The position numbers were made by a program, and so were the translations under genes. The notes beneath the pieces are model-generated. The model was not told the DNA's origin. It worked only from the letters and a program-made list of their open reading frames with translations, and ran no database searches. A stretch of DNA of 64,000 bases from Meira nashicola (lineage: Eukaryota; Basidiomycota; Exobasidiomycetes; Exobasidiales; Brachybasidiaceae), in contig BCJU01000001.1 in NCBI GenBank assembly GCA_001600355.1, positions 145,178 to 209,177 on the forward strand, read 5' to 3'. Each line of letters begins with the position of its first letter. The stretch's first letter is position 1. Shown in pieces: positions 51,234-61,338 of the stretch.

Positions 51234-51425
51234 TTGTCATGATTGTTTAATGCAAAAGAAGAATTATGAGTGAAATTTTGAATATTTTTTGAATTTTAGT
51301 TCTTAGGTCCGTGCCTTTCTTTTTTTTTTTTGTACGCGTAAATGCAACAGACACAATTCAACACCTTTTCTTTCTCCACCATATAGACTATATGCTCTTC
51401 ATCAGATGTACTTGCTTTCTGAACG
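51234..51425. promoter_or_regulatory. short upstream region of ITFG1-like gene with ACGCGT
   Basis: Only about 190 bases separate the two genes, which are in tandem. An ACGCGT hexamer lies at 51334-51339, about 90 bases before the ITFG1-like start. A poly-T tract precedes it. Confidence 0.4.
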
Positions 51426-53621
51426 ATGAAGCAATACAAAAGTACTGAAGAATATCAAAGCTGGAAAAAAAGGATACGGACATATTCTCTTTCAAAAGTA
51501 TGGCTATTGAGTCTGGCAATTGTAATCTTATCGATAATAGATAGTACAAATGCTCTATTCGGCCTCCCGACCAAAAGATTTCGATATGAGGGTTTAATCG
51601 ATGCTGGCAGCTTAGGATTAGAAGGATTAAATGGTCAAATAAATGCTTTTGGAGATTGGAATGCCGATTCTGCTATTGATTTATTCACGATAAGTCAAGA
51701 TGGTAAATCGATCAACGTTTACATTTGGAATCATAATGAATTCAAATTCGTTCAATCTCCTTTGGCACGTATCACTGCTCCACGTGGCAATACATTTATC
51801 AATATCGTTCCCGCTGATTTCAATTATGATGGCAAACTTGACGTTTTGGCTATGATGAAAGGTGATAATGGGGATCAATTAGAGATGGCAGTTTGGCTTG
51901 GTACGCAAGAAGGAAGTGTAGCACCTTCACCAGTTCTCTTGAACACATCTACGAGTGCACAACCGATTACACTTGATGTAACAGGAAACATGCGTGCCGA
52001 TCTACTAGGTCACCTTTCTTCAAGCTCTGATAGTCTAAGCATTTGGCGTAATGCCTTGAAGCCAGGTAATAGCACCGATGGATTTGTGGTAGAAGATGCA
52101 CCTCTATACAACGCTGATGGAATTAGCAAAAGTACAACAACATGTCATCTTGCCAATCCGCACAGCTCTGCATTTATTGATTTGAATGGGGACTGCTTGG
52201 CAGATCTATTTTTGGTTTGCAGCGAATCCAATTGGGGCCGGGGATCTTCATCAAGTTATCAGATCTGGACTGCGAACAAGGATAGCAAAAAGCCAGGATA
52301 TACTCTAGCTCGACAAGGGAAGCTTCCCAGTGGTGCTGGAGCCCTTTCATTCGCCGATATGGATCGAGACGGAACAATAGACGTTGTCTTCCCATCTTGC
52401 GACGGCAAAAATGGTCCTTGTTATATCAACATTGCCTACAACAGACAGATGCCGTTATGTAGCGAGAAGCGAGATGATTGGTTTGGTGTTGGACCAGGAG
52501 GTGCTACATTATCTAACAATACACAAAGTTGTCGTGATACCGAATACAATCTTTGCACGGCTGATGACAGCTTCTCGTTCGATTTTAGCACGGATCCAGG
52601 AAACGACAAGATGACACGTATACCCCTTGCAGACGTTCTCCCAGAAACCAAATTGCTCTTGTCCGACGATCTACTTTCGTCTCCGATACCTGTACCTTTG
52701 GCACTTGGCGATTTTAACAGAGATGGCTATCCTGATTTGGCTGTTATCACTATACCAACCAGAGCAAGAGGCGATGAAACACGTCTGCGTCTGCTAGAAA
52801 ATATGCCATGCAATATGAAAGGGGTTCAACAACCTGGCTGTCCTACCAATCCAAAAGATCGACACAGGAAACGAACGTTCAAGATGTTAGATGAAGATGT
52901 ACAGGCGATCGATGCAATGACGAATGCACGCAGTGCTGTATTCTTTGATCTGGATGAAGATGGATCATTGGATCTGCTTGTCCAGCGATTACCTACAAAT
53001 GGACAACAGAAAGATCAACGATCGATTACATTTGTTCAAAACAATTTCTTTTACGATGCTTTCTTCCTCAAAGCTATGACTTCAAATGGAGCATGTTCGA
53101 GCTATTGTGATCCTTCTGGTCCTGGCAAGGATCGATATCGACCTTGGGGTGTAAATTATGGAGGAGCATCTTATAAATTTACAGTTTTAGATACAAACGG
53201 AATTCGAAGGCCTCAACAGGTTGGACAGTTGGCTCAAACGGCTTATAGAAGTTTGTTGCTACCTTATGCCTACTTTGGTTTGGGTAGAACGAACAATTAT
53301 GTGGAAAGCTTGTTCGTTGGTGTGACACGTAGAAGAGAAGTGAATTATGTGGAGCTAGAAGGAGTGATTCCTAATTCTCAAGTAGTTATCCTTCCTTGGG
53401 AACCTATTGCAGAAGGAAAACATGAAACAGGCGATTCATCTACATGGAAACGTGAATTGTACGTCAGCCCAGGCGAATGGATTCCTTGGGTAACTGTGGT
53501 TTTAGTTACGATTGTCGTCATGCTTTTGGGTGTAGTATTTGTTCTACACTTGAATGAAAAACGAGAAGATGAAAGAGAACGAAAGAGGGCCGTTCATGCG
53601 ATCAATTTTGACGCCCTTTGA
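51426..53621 (+). CDS. ITFG1/TIP-like FG-GAP membrane protein
   Basis: A 731-residue type I membrane protein. The N-terminal hydrophobic segment (VWLLSLAIVILSIIDSTNA, about residues 25-43) would be cleaved as a signal. The lumenal part is a beta-propeller with at least five calcium-type loops: DFNYDGKLD, DLNGDCLAD, DMDRDGTID, DFNRDGYPD and DLDEDGSLD. A transmembrane segment follows near 690 (VTVVLVTIVVMLLGVVFVLHL), then a short basic tail ending HAINFDAL, like the conserved cytosolic end of ITFG1. In mammals TIP/ITFG1 has been called an immunomodulatory protein. Its ancestral role, possibly in ER or endosome membranes, is not known. It is a single exon and full length for the family, which is usually about 600-750 residues. 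Confidence 0.9.
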   Translation: MKQYKSTEEYQSWKKRIRTYSLSKVWLLSLAIVILSIIDSTNALFGLPTKRFRYEGLIDAGSLGLEGLNGQINAFGDWNADSAIDLFTISQDGKSINVYIWNHNEFKFVQSPLARITAPRGNTFINIVPADFNYDGKLDVLAMMKGDNGDQLEMAVWLGTQEGSVAPSPVLLNTSTSAQPITLDVTGNMRADLLGHLSSSSDSLSIWRNALKPGNSTDGFVVEDAPLYNADGISKSTTTCHLANPHSSAFIDLNGDCLADLFLVCSESNWGRGSSSSYQIWTANKDSKKPGYTLARQGKLPSGAGALSFADMDRDGTIDVVFPSCDGKNGPCYINIAYNRQMPLCSEKRDDWFGVGPGGATLSNNTQSCRDTEYNLCTADDSFSFDFSTDPGNDKMTRIPLADVLPETKLLLSDDLLSSPIPVPLALGDFNRDGYPDLAVITIPTRARGDETRLRLLENMPCNMKGVQQPGCPTNPKDRHRKRTFKMLDEDVQAIDAMTNARSAVFFDLDEDGSLDLLVQRLPTNGQQKDQRSITFVQNNFFYDAFFLKAMTSNGACSSYCDPSGPGKDRYRPWGVNYGGASYKFTVLDTNGIRRPQQVGQLAQTAYRSLLLPYAYFGLGRTNNYVESLFVGVTRRREVNYVELEGVIPNSQVVILPWEPIAEGKHETGDSSTWKRELYVSPGEWIPWVTVVLVTIVVMLLGVVFVLHLNEKREDERERKRAVHAINFDAL

Positions 53622-54101
53622 TCGATATGTATTTATAATATTTATGCAAACACGATTCATGATCACACTTTTGAGATGCTATTTTTTTTTCTCTTTGGAA
53701 ATTTCATTGGCTTTTCGTTTCTGTTCGTAAACTTCGTGACAGATAAGAGAGGAGAGCGAGTTGGTAAATGATGTAGTCTGACGGAAGGAGAGAATAGAGA
53801 GAAATCAACTCTATCTCGAGTCGAAAACGTCGATGTTGAGTGGAAAGATGAAAGGGTGACGCTGATATACATGAGCCAAGAATAGTATGAAAAGATGAGA
53901 CCTCCGATCGATATATAACGAGAGGGAGCAAAAAGAAAACTTGAGTAGAAGAGCGCTCTGGTCACCAGTAAAAAGGTTTGCGAAAGTCAAAATAAACTTC
54001 TGCCATAGAAATCAACATGGCGGGTATATATTAATAATTGCGATGGCGTATTGAATAAAGCAGGGACGAAAGAGAGGAATTGTTCATTCTAATTTTTGCA
54101 G
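53622..54101. other. convergent intergenic region
   Basis: This is the 3' flank shared by the ITFG1-like gene and the GTPase gene, about 480 bases. Two minus frames of 75-100 codons have no recognisable features and are likely chance. No terminator-like hairpin is seen. Confidence 0.5.
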
Positions 54102-54692
54102 TTACATCACTACACACTTTTTCTTGTCCCTTTTATCCGATCCTCTCCCTCCGTTTGCTGCTTTATTTCTTGCTTCGTGTACTCTGCATTGTCGTACAAT
54201 ATCAGCAAAGATTTCATCCACATTAATCCTCTTTCGCGCTGACGCTTCATAATAAGGAACATTTCCCCATGCACGAGAAAGGTTTGTTCCGATCTCTCTT
54301 GGTACCTGTCTCTCAGATTTAAGATCAGATTTATTTCCAACTAAAACGATTGGTACTTGTTTATCCTTTATCCTAACAATTTGTTCTCGCAAAGGTCCTA
54401 ATTCGTTCACGCTTCCTAATTGTGTCAGTGAAAATACCAATACGAATCCTTGTCCGCTTCGCATATATAACTCTTTCAATGCCATAAATTGTTCCGTTCC
54501 TGCCGTATCCAAAATTTCAACTAAACAATGCTGTCCATCAATCACGATTGGTTTCCTATAAGTATCTTCAATCGTTGGATCGTACGTGCTTACGAAAACG
54601 TTTCTCACAAATTGAACTGTGAGTGCACTCTTTCCTACACCTCCTCCTCCAAGAACCACAACACGAGTTTCTTGTGGTGGCATGATTGACAA
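54102..54692 (-). CDS. RSR1: Ras-superfamily GTPase, Rap1/Rsr1-type
   Basis: A 196-residue GTPase. The P-loop is [13 protein letters not shown], then effector [11 protein letters not shown], then [10 protein letters not shown] (Thr at the position where Ras has Gln, the hallmark of Rap/Rsr1). [16 protein letters not shown], the guanine-specificity motif NKSD, and EASARKR (SAK box as SAR) follow. The C-terminus KKKCVVM is a CAAX box with a basic run. Met at X would favour farnesylation. Rsr1/Bud1 directs polar growth and bud-site choice in yeasts through Cdc24/Cdc42. It is a single exon. The ATG at 54692 has no better alternative. It lies near a gene-poor stretch. Confidence 0.93.
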   Translation of the reverse strand: MSIMPPQETRVVVLGGGGVGKSALTVQFVRNVFVSTYDPTIEDTYRKPIVIDGQHCLVEILDTAGTEQFMALKELYMRSGQGFVLVFSLTQLGSVNELGPLREQIVRIKDKQVPIVLVGNKSDLKSERQVPREIGTNLSRAWGNVPYYEASARKRINVDEIFADIVRQCRVHEARNKAANGGRGSDKRDKKKCVVM

Positions 54693-56114
54693 AAGCAGCG
54701 ATCAGAAGAGGAAAGAATTGCTCTTAACGTAATGCCTTGGGAACCGCTGGATTCGCTTCAAACTATATTGTCATACCACTTGGCTCTTCTTTACTGATTG
54801 GATGCCGGTCGATTACTTCCGAGGTAATCAAATCAAATGTGTTCAATACACAAGTACGAAGAAGGTCTGATAACAGTTGATTGTATTCGTAAGAATGTCG
54901 TGAATGAGTCGTAATGCTTCGTGTTGTTATTCGAAAATGTGAAGAAAAAAATGGCCGAAAACAAGATATGCGGGAGCGAGTAATGAAAAAAAGGTGTAAG
55001 ACGGAACTTGTCATACACGAGTAATAACAAAAGTACAAGATTTGTTTGGTAAGCGGAACCGCACTTTTGCCTTTTGATTATTTGGATCGAAGAAGGAAAT
55101 AAAAAATTTGATCTGATACTCTTTTCAAGCCAATTATTGTTTTTCAGGCACTGAATGAATTCAGCGGAGGCGGGCGTCGTCTTCGGCCAAGTAGGTAAAC
55201 GAGTTTTATTCTGACCCAAAATGCTTAAATAATGCAAAGGTTGAGGAAGTCCGTTTCCCTTATGAAATGTCAAAAAGCAAAAGCCACAAGACGAGCAAAC
55301 ACCGAGTATTAAGCCCAGCCGATTGGCGTAGTCGAATGAAAAAGTGAAGAGAAGGATAAAGAAAAAGAAAAGAGATGAGATATCGTGATGGTCGTGATAA
55401 ATAGAGCAATACGCACAAAACACAAGTCAACACGGAGCGAAGTATAGGCTCGGAAAGACGCTAAAATAAGTTTTCTCTACGTATAAAACCTGAGTGTATG
55501 CACTCACTATGCAGGAATCTCTGTTGGTTAAATTGACATTTGTTTGGAGCCGATCTGGCTTGCTTCTCTGCATATTCTTTATACATATATTACGACATGC
55601 TTGATGAAAATTAGTTATGTTATTTTGCTTTGTTTGAGAATTAATGTTCATTTTCAAGGAAACGGGCCTGATAGAGAAAAAGAGGAGAAAATTCTAGTGC
55701 CCTGCCAATTACGCCCTTTTTCGATCAATCTTACGCCTACCTACAAAATAAACTTAAATAGCGCCGTCCCTTCCTACCTTACAAGTCATTAGCCGTTCTA
55801 GCGTTTTTCAATTGACACTAATGTTGGGAACAATGAGATGATCAACAATGATTAACGGCTTGTACATCTTGATTTCTTACATTTTCTCACTAACAACATT
55901 AGGCATGATTTGCGTACAGCTTATTCAACTGTCCCCCTTAATTAGGACTACTTTGCATCGTTTTGTTTCATGTCATGTTTGTTCAACAAAAGATTGATTA
56001 TTTTACTTCAACTCATGTATCAAATTTCTCCCTGCTTTTGATATGGAGATAGTCGTTATAAGAAAAATATTTGCCTCAAACAAACATGTGCTTTGAGCAA
56101 AACAAGCGAAACAA

Positions 56115-56138
56115 GCAAAACACATATGTCTGTTTTGC
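56115..56138. repeat. near-palindrome, 8-base arms
   Basis: GCAAAACA at 56115-56122 and TGTTTTGC at 56131-56138 are exact reverse complements flanking an 8-base loop CATATGTC. A string of AAACAAGC-like units precedes it. Confidence 0.6.
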
Positions 56139-56179
56139 CCAAAACAAAAAGCGAAACATTTTTTTTCATTCCCCCTGTC

Positions 56180-56249
56180 AGGTGGTGCGGCGGGCCACAT
56201 CCAGCACAAATATTAGGTGGCGCGGCAAGCCCATCTTTGCAACATATCC
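56180..56249. repeat. two diverged 35-base direct repeats
   Basis: Each unit starts AGGTGG(T/C)GCGGC(G/A)(G/A)GCC and goes on to a CATC-like and a CA-rich part. The second follows the first directly. They lie in the 5' region of the USP5 gene. Confidence 0.5.
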
Positions 56250-56583
56250 TGTTTCAACACCCATCTTGACACAAATCAACAAGATGATGATGATGATAGA
56301 ATACAGTACTGTCAAAGTATTGCGAGCGAGTGATCTTCCTAAGGATGTGATCGGGGTGTGTGGCGTACGTGGGTGCGAGTGTCGTGTGCAGCTTCTTATT
56401 AGCTGTCCAAGCATAAAAACGCGATTATACTGTTACAGCGCCTTTGATTTTCTAGAATCCTACTCCACCTTTTTTTCTTCAGTGTTGTTCTTCAATCACT
56501 CAAAAAAAGGGAAGAAGATATTCTTCGAACCACCAACACGAAGAAAGGCGAAAAAGCGCAAATTTGAGAATTTGATTAAGCTA

Positions 56584-59274
56584 ATGAAACGTAGTAGAGA
56601 AGGCTCAACATCCAGCCAAATCATTCCTTCATCCGACCTTACAACATTAGCCGAAAGTCAAGATACAGAAATGACTTCTGCTTGTCCACATTTAACGGCA
56701 GCATTTGCACAATTAAATCCACCAAGATTATCACAACAAGTTCACAAAGAAGAATGTACACTTTGCTTTGATGATCAAGATGGACCGAATGGGATTGACG
56801 TTTGTTTGATATGCTTTAATGGAGGATGTACTGGTAATCAAGATCGAGAACATTCTGCATTACATCATACAAAGACAGGGCATAATATCGTGCTCAATAT
56901 CAAAAGACGACCGAAGCCAAGATCTGAAGTAGAACAACCTCAACCAAAGAAACTTGCAATTGCAGCTGAAACTGAAGCGGACAAGTATGACGTTATCACA
57001 ACACCCAAATGCTTAGCATGTGAAGGTGGTAGAGAATTACCATTGACCAGCAAATTGGAAGAAGTGATTGAAGGAGTGATGAAAGCATTATCTTCTTCTC
57101 AACAATCTGAAGTGAAAGCTTGGGAAGAAGAAATTGTTGTTTGTGATCATACTGTAGATTTGAAACAGATTGGTGAACCTTTCAAACTAGAAGCTGATGG
57201 ATTAGCGAAATGTGGAAAATGTGAATTAGATTCAAATTTATGGCTCTGTTTAACTTGCGGTAACCTGGGATGCGGAAGAGCGCAATTCGGAGGCGTTGGT
57301 GGAAATTCGCATGGACTTACTCATTTTGAAGAAACTGGACATCCAGTTAGTGTGAAGCAAGGAACAATAACAGCCGAAGGAACAGCAGATATTTATTGTT
57401 ATGCGTGCAATGATGCTCGTCTTGATCCTCAATTGGCCAAACATTTATCATTCTTTGGCATCAATGTGGTTGATTTATCAAAGACGGAAAAGAGTATGAC
57501 CGAATTACAACTCGAACAAAATCTCAAATTTGACTTTAATATGACTGGAGAAGATGGAAAAGAGTTAGAACCTGTATTTGGACCTGGTTTGACAGGATTG
57601 AAGAATTTGGGAAATAGCTGTTATTTAGCTTCAGTGTTGCAAGCTTTGTTTGCGCTTCCCGTCTTTCGTACTCGTTATCTGGACGCATATAGGCCTCATA
57701 CAAGTCAATGTCCAAATACATTACCTGCTACATGCTTCGAATGTCAGACAACCAAAGTTGCCGATGGTTTACTTTCGGGGAGATACTCGGTACCGCGCAA
57801 GAAGAATGTCACTTCAAATTCTGCTGAACCTGATGAAGGGCCTATCTTCCAAGATGGTATACGGCCAAGTATGTTCAAAGCTCTTGTTGGAAAAGGTCAC
57901 GAAGAATTTTCTACGATGCGACAACAAGATGCAGACGAATTCCTAAAGCATTTGATTACTGCTTTACAGAACGAATCTAAACGACTAGCAGCAGATCCCC
58001 AATCTTCTAGCTCAGGTGCACCAATCTCTGATCCGACCAAAGTTTTCTCTTTTGGACTTCAACAAAGATTACAATGCTTGGAATGCAACAAAGTACGATA
58101 CACTGTAGAAGCACAAGATGCAGGTTTGAGTTTACCTGTCCCAATTCGTGTGAAAGACAAGAGTAATAAAGGTAAAGCACCAATAGAAGGACAAGGTGCA
58201 AATGATGAAACAGCAAAAGTGGAAGAAGAAGATGGAAAGGTAGAATATGAACCAGTAGACTTGAAAGAATGTTTGGATATATTTACTGCTCCTGAAACAC
58301 TTGATTATCGTTGTCCTTCATGCGATAAGAATGTTCAAGCTAGTAAACAAACCTTATTTACATCATTTCCCGATGTATTGGCAATTCAAGTTCGTCGATT
58401 TCAGCTTATCAATTGGGTTCCACAAAAGGTTGACGTGCCGATTATTATGCCAGTTGACGGTACACTATCGCTAGATGCGTATTTAGGAACTGGAAAGCAA
58501 GAAGGCGAGATTGAATTACCAGAAGATACATCTGGACAAGCTAATGATATTCCTGCATTCGATGCAGGTGCAATGTCACGATTAACAGCAATGGGATTCC
58601 CAGAAGTGCGTTGTCAACGTGCATTATTAGCAACCGGAAATACAGGAGATGCAGAAGCAGCAATGAATTGGTTATTCTCACATATGGAAGATTCTGATAT
58701 TGATGATCCGATTGATTTCTCAAAGTATCAATCAGGAGGTGGTTCTGCTGTAGCTAGCGGTGGTAGTAGCGCACCAGATACATCTATGCTAGAAGATATG
58801 GGCTTCTCGAAAGCACAAGCAAAGAAAGCATTACGACTGAATGGCAACAATCCAGAAATTGCTGTAGCTTGGTTGTTTGAGAATCCTGGTGATGCAGGAG
58901 ACACGGAAGATAGCAACCCCACAACAACGAATGAAGGAGCAGGAGAATCTAGTGCAGTGGGTGTGATTGGTGGAAGATCTGAGCTACCTGCAAATTATCG
59001 ATTGAAAGCATTCATTTCGCATAAAGGACCTTCTGTTCATAGTGGACATTATGTTGCTCACATATCCGAACCTAGCAGTATCATTCAATCTGATCAAAAA
59101 GTTTCCAGACAGACAGCTTCCAAAGAAGATTCTTCTTGGGTTTTCTTTAATGATGAAAAAGTTGTCCTTGCTCCTTTGACTTCTGTGAGCGCAAAAGATC
59201 CTTCAACCGATGTTGGCGTTCAAGGTTTATCAAAGTTAGCATACGAGTATATCTGGATACGTGAAGAACAATGA
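56584..59274 (+). CDS. UBP14: ubiquitin carboxyl-terminal hydrolase, USP5/Ubp14 type
   Basis: About 896 residues from MKRSREGS. The frame is open 171 codons further up, but that part lacks features. USP5/Ubp14 disassembles free polyubiquitin chains. Domains in order are: an N-terminal cryptic zinc-finger (CPHLTAAFAQLNP, CTLCFDDQ), the ZnF-UBP (CGKCELDSNLWLCLTCGNLG, HFEETGHPVSV), the catalytic Cys box GLKNLGNSCYLASVLQ near residue 345, two UBA domains (LTAMGFPEVRCQRALLATGN and LEDMGFSKAQAKKALRLNGN), and the His box HSGHYVAHI near 818. Quite complete, with a Gly/Ser linker between UBAs. It is single exon and cytosolic or nuclear. It points away from the gene-poor region and towards TIM10 with 140 bases between. 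Confidence 0.95.
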   Translation: MKRSREGSTSSQIIPSSDLTTLAESQDTEMTSACPHLTAAFAQLNPPRLSQQVHKEECTLCFDDQDGPNGIDVCLICFNGGCTGNQDREHSALHHTKTGHNIVLNIKRRPKPRSEVEQPQPKKLAIAAETEADKYDVITTPKCLACEGGRELPLTSKLEEVIEGVMKALSSSQQSEVKAWEEEIVVCDHTVDLKQIGEPFKLEADGLAKCGKCELDSNLWLCLTCGNLGCGRAQFGGVGGNSHGLTHFEETGHPVSVKQGTITAEGTADIYCYACNDARLDPQLAKHLSFFGINVVDLSKTEKSMTELQLEQNLKFDFNMTGEDGKELEPVFGPGLTGLKNLGNSCYLASVLQALFALPVFRTRYLDAYRPHTSQCPNTLPATCFECQTTKVADGLLSGRYSVPRKKNVTSNSAEPDEGPIFQDGIRPSMFKALVGKGHEEFSTMRQQDADEFLKHLITALQNESKRLAADPQSSSSGAPISDPTKVFSFGLQQRLQCLECNKVRYTVEAQDAGLSLPVPIRVKDKSNKGKAPIEGQGANDETAKVEEEDGKVEYEPVDLKECLDIFTAPETLDYRCPSCDKNVQASKQTLFTSFPDVLAIQVRRFQLINWVPQKVDVPIIMPVDGTLSLDAYLGTGKQEGEIELPEDTSGQANDIPAFDAGAMSRLTAMGFPEVRCQRALLATGNTGDAEAAMNWLFSHMEDSDIDDPIDFSKYQSGGGSAVASGGSSAPDTSMLEDMGFSKAQAKKALRLNGNNPEIAVAWLFENPGDAGDTEDSNPTTTNEGAGESSAVGVIGGRSELPANYRLKAFISHKGPSVHSGHYVAHISEPSSIIQSDQKVSRQTASKEDSSWVFFNDEKVVLAPLTSVSAKDPSTDVGVQGLSKLAYEYIWIREEQ

Positions 59275-59414
59275 TTATGTAGAAAACAAAAAAACTTAAA
59301 CCAAAAGTGTAACAATAAAAGATGTGATTTGATATTATTTTCTCTCCGAAATTGACTGCGATTCAATGTAAGATACAATGGGTTTGAGCGTTGTAAAGTG
59401 AATGTAGATAAAAA

Positions 59415-60000
59415 TCAGAAGAAGCTGCCACCACCACCGCCACCTTGACCTCCTGCGCCAGCTGCTCCACCCATTGATTGCATTCTTTCACCGACCTGTA
59501 AAGAGAGTATTAAGAATGAAAGTCAGTCAAAATGTATCATCAAGTTGAAATTTTGAAATGATATGACACTTACAAGTTTGTTCACCACAAAGAATTTCGA
59601 AACACATCTGTGAGCGGCAAAAAGAAATTCAAGTAAAAAGCTCTGTCAGCACCTCCAGCTAAGAAGATCCCACTTCACACCGCAGCAAAATACGCACCTG
59701 TCAATGCAAACACTTTCACCTTTGTTCAAATCGGATTCCATATATCTTGAAGAGATGCATTTGTTATGACAAGAAGCGACTAATTTGTTAAATGTATCTG
59801 TGACCATTTCGAGCTGTTTAAAAGAAAAGGGTTTTAGGATGTAAGCAGATAGTAAAAAAAGAATAGGAGCATATACAGCCAGCCCTTTTCGGCAGACAGT
59901 CTTGAAATTTATAACATACCTCTGCTTCAGCTGCTTCTAGTTGTGCAGTAGCTTGTGCTGCTCCAGCATTTGAGCTACCACCTCCTAATCCGAATACCAT
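59415..60000 (-). CDS. TIM10: mitochondrial small Tim chaperone Tim10, four exons
   Basis: Exons are 59920-60000, 59698-59813, 59574-59607 and 59415-59495. Introns are 106, 90 and 78 bases with GTATGT, GTGCGT and GTAAGT donors. The product is 103 residues. The twin CX3C motif is intact: CHNKC, then CIDRC, which is split by the second intron. The Tim10 pattern ([49 protein letters not shown]) is clear. Tim9-Tim10 hexamers carry hydrophobic carrier precursors across the intermembrane space. The C-terminal Gly-rich tail ([16 protein letters not shown]) and Gly-rich N-terminus ([10 protein letters not shown]) are longer than in yeast. This is the most intron-dense gene seen here. Confidence 0.92.
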
Positions 60001-60358
60001 GATTGATGTGTGTGATGTAGTGTTTTGTTTGATACTTTATGCAATTGCCTGAAAATCGTCCTTTGAATGAAAGTAGGAGTGATGAAAGTCAATCTTGAAG
60101 GTAGTTGCGCTTAGACCTTTTTTTCTTCGTGCATGTTAAAGGTCCGCACAAAAACATTTATAAAGATTATCTAAGCGAAAAATCCTCTTTTGTGTGCAGA
60201 GTGCAGACCGAACCAGTAAGTGTTCATTATTAATCTCCGCACATATTGTACGCGTCCAAAAAGTTCAAAAACAGACATCAACACTTTTTCTATTATTGAC
60301 TTTATTCTTCATCATCATAGACAAATCACGAAAAAGGACGAAGAGTATCCAATAAGAG
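60001..60358. promoter_or_regulatory. divergent promoter, TIM10 / cytochrome b5 gene, with ACGCGT
   Basis: About 360 bases with an ACGCGT hexamer at 60250-60255, about 105 bases before the cytochrome b5 start codon. No gene is seen. Confidence 0.4.
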
Positions 60359-61338
60359 ATGGCTACGCTGGATGTACCATCATCACCGTCTGGTACTATA
60401 AGACCTCAAAGAAGGAGAGATACTGATAGCTCGGGTATAAGTGAAGATGATGTAGCAGCATTACGTTCTGTCGAAATAGAAATAGATAGTAACTCTCAAT
60501 CTCATAATAAACAAGAAACTTCTCTACCTTCATTCTCAATAGATCCTTCTGATCCCTCTTCGAAAGTTCAACCTTCTGCGCCATCGAACCCTTCTGTTGA
60601 AAAAGGAAGAGGAATCACAATGTCATCATTAAGGAGTTTGCTTGGGGTTCCCGCCACTCCAGCCACTGCTGCAAATTCCTCTCCACAGAACGGCGTTTCA
60701 TCACCTTCAACTGCTTCAAAACCTAATACCTCTCTAGCCCCACCTTCAAAGCCGGCAACAAAATCCAATGGAGCAGGTCTACTAGGGGTACCCCCAAGTA
60801 CGACTGCAAGAACTGCACCTCCAGGCGTCGGAGGTGCTTCAGGTGCATCTCTTTCAGTAGGCAAAATGAATGGTTTAGATGAAGAAGATGGGCGAACACT
60901 TTTGACAAGTGAAATTGCTCCTAAACGAAAAAAGGTAGTTCTTGATCCGGGTTGTAGTGCATTAGATTGGGCAAGAACAAAACAAGAAGTTCTTGCAAAA
61001 AGATTGCAAGGTGGACCGCAAAATATGGCAATGAAAAGGATCACAAAGGAAGAATTGAAAAAGCATAATACCAGAGAAGATGCTTGGTCAGCATTTCAAG
61101 GAAAAGTGTACGATTTAACGCCTTATCTTAAATTTCATCCTGGAGGTAAACAAGAATTGATGAGGGTAGCAGGACGTGATGGGACCCGGTTATTTAGTGA
61201 GTGCATTTGAATAGGACATACAAAGATACCTTTCTCTGACTGCAATCCCTCTTATCTCATTCAGTGCTAACACATTCTTGGGTTAATATTGATGCAATGA
61301 TTGATGTCTGTTGTGTTGGAGTTCTTGTTTCGGAATGA
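60359..61338 (+). CDS. cytochrome b5-domain protein (Irc21-like), two exons
   Basis: Exon 1 is 60359-61196 and exon 2 is 61265-61338. The intron of 68 bases has a GTGAGT donor and TTCAG acceptor. The product is 303 residues. Residues 1-210 are disordered and Ser/Pro-rich. The heme-binding domain spans the C-terminus: ITKEELKKHNTREDAWSAFQ, KVYDLTPYLKFHPGGKQEL (first axial His in HPGG), and THSWVN after the splice (second axial His). A conserved MI...VG helix follows. The family includes yeast Irc21 and the N-terminal part of the NCB5OR reductase. No reductase domain is present. It may be soluble, since no C-terminal membrane anchor is seen. Partner unknown. Confidence 0.88.

Larger units (their letters stand above)
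54693..56583. other. gene-poor region, about 1.9 kb, with repeats near the 3' end
   Basis: No convincing gene is seen. A 196-codon minus frame at 54833-55423 is open but has no start context or recognisable domain. From 56071 the plus frame of the USP5 gene is already open. The stretch has an imperfect palindrome at 56115-56138 and two diverged 35-base direct repeats at 56180-56249. It is probably a promoter with a long leader. Confidence 0.5.

Noticed and set aside
54833..55423. 196-codon minus-strand open frame in intergenic DNA
   Set aside because: It is rich in Phe, Leu and Ser from T-rich DNA, shows no domain or ordered membrane pattern, and has no splice partner. It looks like a chance open frame.
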